From NCBI GenBank assembly GCA_045128735.1, contig JBGVRT010000152.1, positions 1 through 14,632 of the forward strand: DNA of 14,632 nt, given 5' to 3'. The DNA is from RGIG8775 sp045128735. GTDB taxonomy: Bacteria; Bacillota; Clostridia; Oscillospirales; CAG-272. This document shows positions 14,409-14,632 of this stretch, one piece after another. The translations under genes were made by a program, and so were the position numbers. The stretch's first letter is position 1; every line of letters begins with the position of its first letter. Under the pieces are notes generated by a model. That model had not been told where the DNA came from. It did not search any database and worked only from the letters and a program-made list of their open reading frames with translations.

Positions 14409-14632
14409 ACTCTCAGATATAGTAGTGGATTAATATATCCTACGCAACCCACTCGTCGGCTAAACACCGACTCGTTATCTTTGGCTACTCGCCGATAAAT
14501 TATTGTTTGAAGGTGTGTTCGCACCGCAGCCCGCGAGAAAAGTTTTTGCGGAGCTTTTTTCAAAAAGCGACAATCTCGCGCCCGCAGGCGCATCGGCGTT
14601 TTTCTTTTTCTTGAGCTTTTTCTTTTTGCGCC
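14409..14632. other. Intergenic stretch with several hairpins, no convincing gene
   Basis: No start codon with a Shine-Dalgarno and no family motif is visible here. The stretch holds successive short stem-loops: GTA-GT-GGAT...ATCC-TAC (14422-14443), GTCGG...CCGAC (14455-14471), GGTG...CACC (14512-14525), a nested hairpin 14532-14580 and GCGCC/GGCGC (14578-14591), followed by T-rich sequence. ACTCG occurs three times (14451, 14470, 14487) as part of loosely similar 17-19 base units. On the minus strand one frame is open from the right edge to a stop at 14475-14477 (51 residues, lysine-rich then low-complexity). It could be the end of a gene outside the window but looks more like chance. A structured RNA, a leader for a gene to the right, or a dispersed intergenic repeat are all possible. 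Confidence 0.5.
14532..14591 (+). repeat. Nested inverted repeats with two mutually exclusive stems
   Basis: CGCGAGA (14532-14538) pairs with TCTCGCG (14574-14580), enclosing GCTTTT/AAAAGC (14553-14568). The bases 14578-14580 are also needed by the alternative stem GCGCC (14578-14582) with GGCGC (14587-14591), which is followed within a few bases by TTTTTCTTTTTC. The second stem is terminator-like on the plus strand, and the first would compete with it. Confidence 0.4.

Noticed and set aside
14475..14630. Minus-strand frame open from the right edge to a TAA at 14475-14477 (51 residues), and a second minus-strand frame open from the edge into the CE4-like gene.
   Set aside because: Composition is lysine-rich and low-complexity, no domain is recognisable, one frame runs through the terminator and into a real gene, and the DNA is full of hairpins. 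A true partial gene end cannot be excluded without the flanking sequence.

Overview
The window looks like chromosomal DNA from a low-to-mid G+C Firmicute of the class Clostridia, most plausibly a gut or other host/plant-fibre-associated member. The reasons are the clean TTGACA-N17-TATAAT-type promoters, AAAGGAG/GGAGG Shine-Dalgarno sequences, short lipoprotein signal peptides, a GcnA-like cytoplasmic GH20 enzyme and a GH106-like enzyme of a type frequent in Clostridia. No taxonomic marker gene is present, so this is inference. I see no mobile element, CRISPR array, tRNA or rRNA.

Layout. (1) 24-1382 (minus) is a sodium-coupled NSS-family amino-acid-type transporter. It is divergent from (2) 1541-2362 (plus), a Cof-type HAD phosphatase; both genes have a recognisable promoter in the 158-base gap. 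(3) 2460-7156 (plus) is a three-gene transcription unit with its own promoter: a cytoplasmic GH20 hexosaminidase, a GNAT-HAD fusion protein that starts inside the GH20 stop codon, and an MsbA-like half-size ABC exporter. It ends at a strong hairpin terminator at 7163-7185 that also serves the convergent gene on the minus strand. (4) 7198-10251 (minus) is a very large cytoplasmic GH106-like (alpha-L-rhamnosidase-like) glycoside hydrolase. (5) Divergent from it, 10462-14372 (plus) is a two-gene operon of lipoproteins. One carries an SGNH/GDSL esterase domain and the next a polysaccharide-deacetylase (CE4/NodB-like) domain. Both begin with the same roughly 100-residue module and then a cadherin-like beta-sandwich. 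(6) A terminator at 14378-14406 is followed by a gene-poor, hairpin-rich stretch to the right edge.

How the genes may work together. The right half reads as a small glycan-processing locus. Two surface-anchored carbohydrate esterases would strip acyl groups from a polysaccharide outside the cell, and a cytoplasmic GH106-like enzyme would finish imported oligosaccharides. The 210-base divergent promoter region holds a near-perfect 11-bp inverted repeat on the -35 box of the GH106-like gene, a good candidate operator. No glycan importer or regulator is in the window, so those would be encoded elsewhere. The GH20 unit further left adds a second cytoplasmic glycosidase, probably for N-acetylhexosamine-containing substrates.

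The features I would look at twice are the duplicated lipoprotein scaffold with exchanged catalytic domains, the GNAT-HAD fusion with A-tracts at its junction, the candidate operator, and the structured 3' intergenic region.
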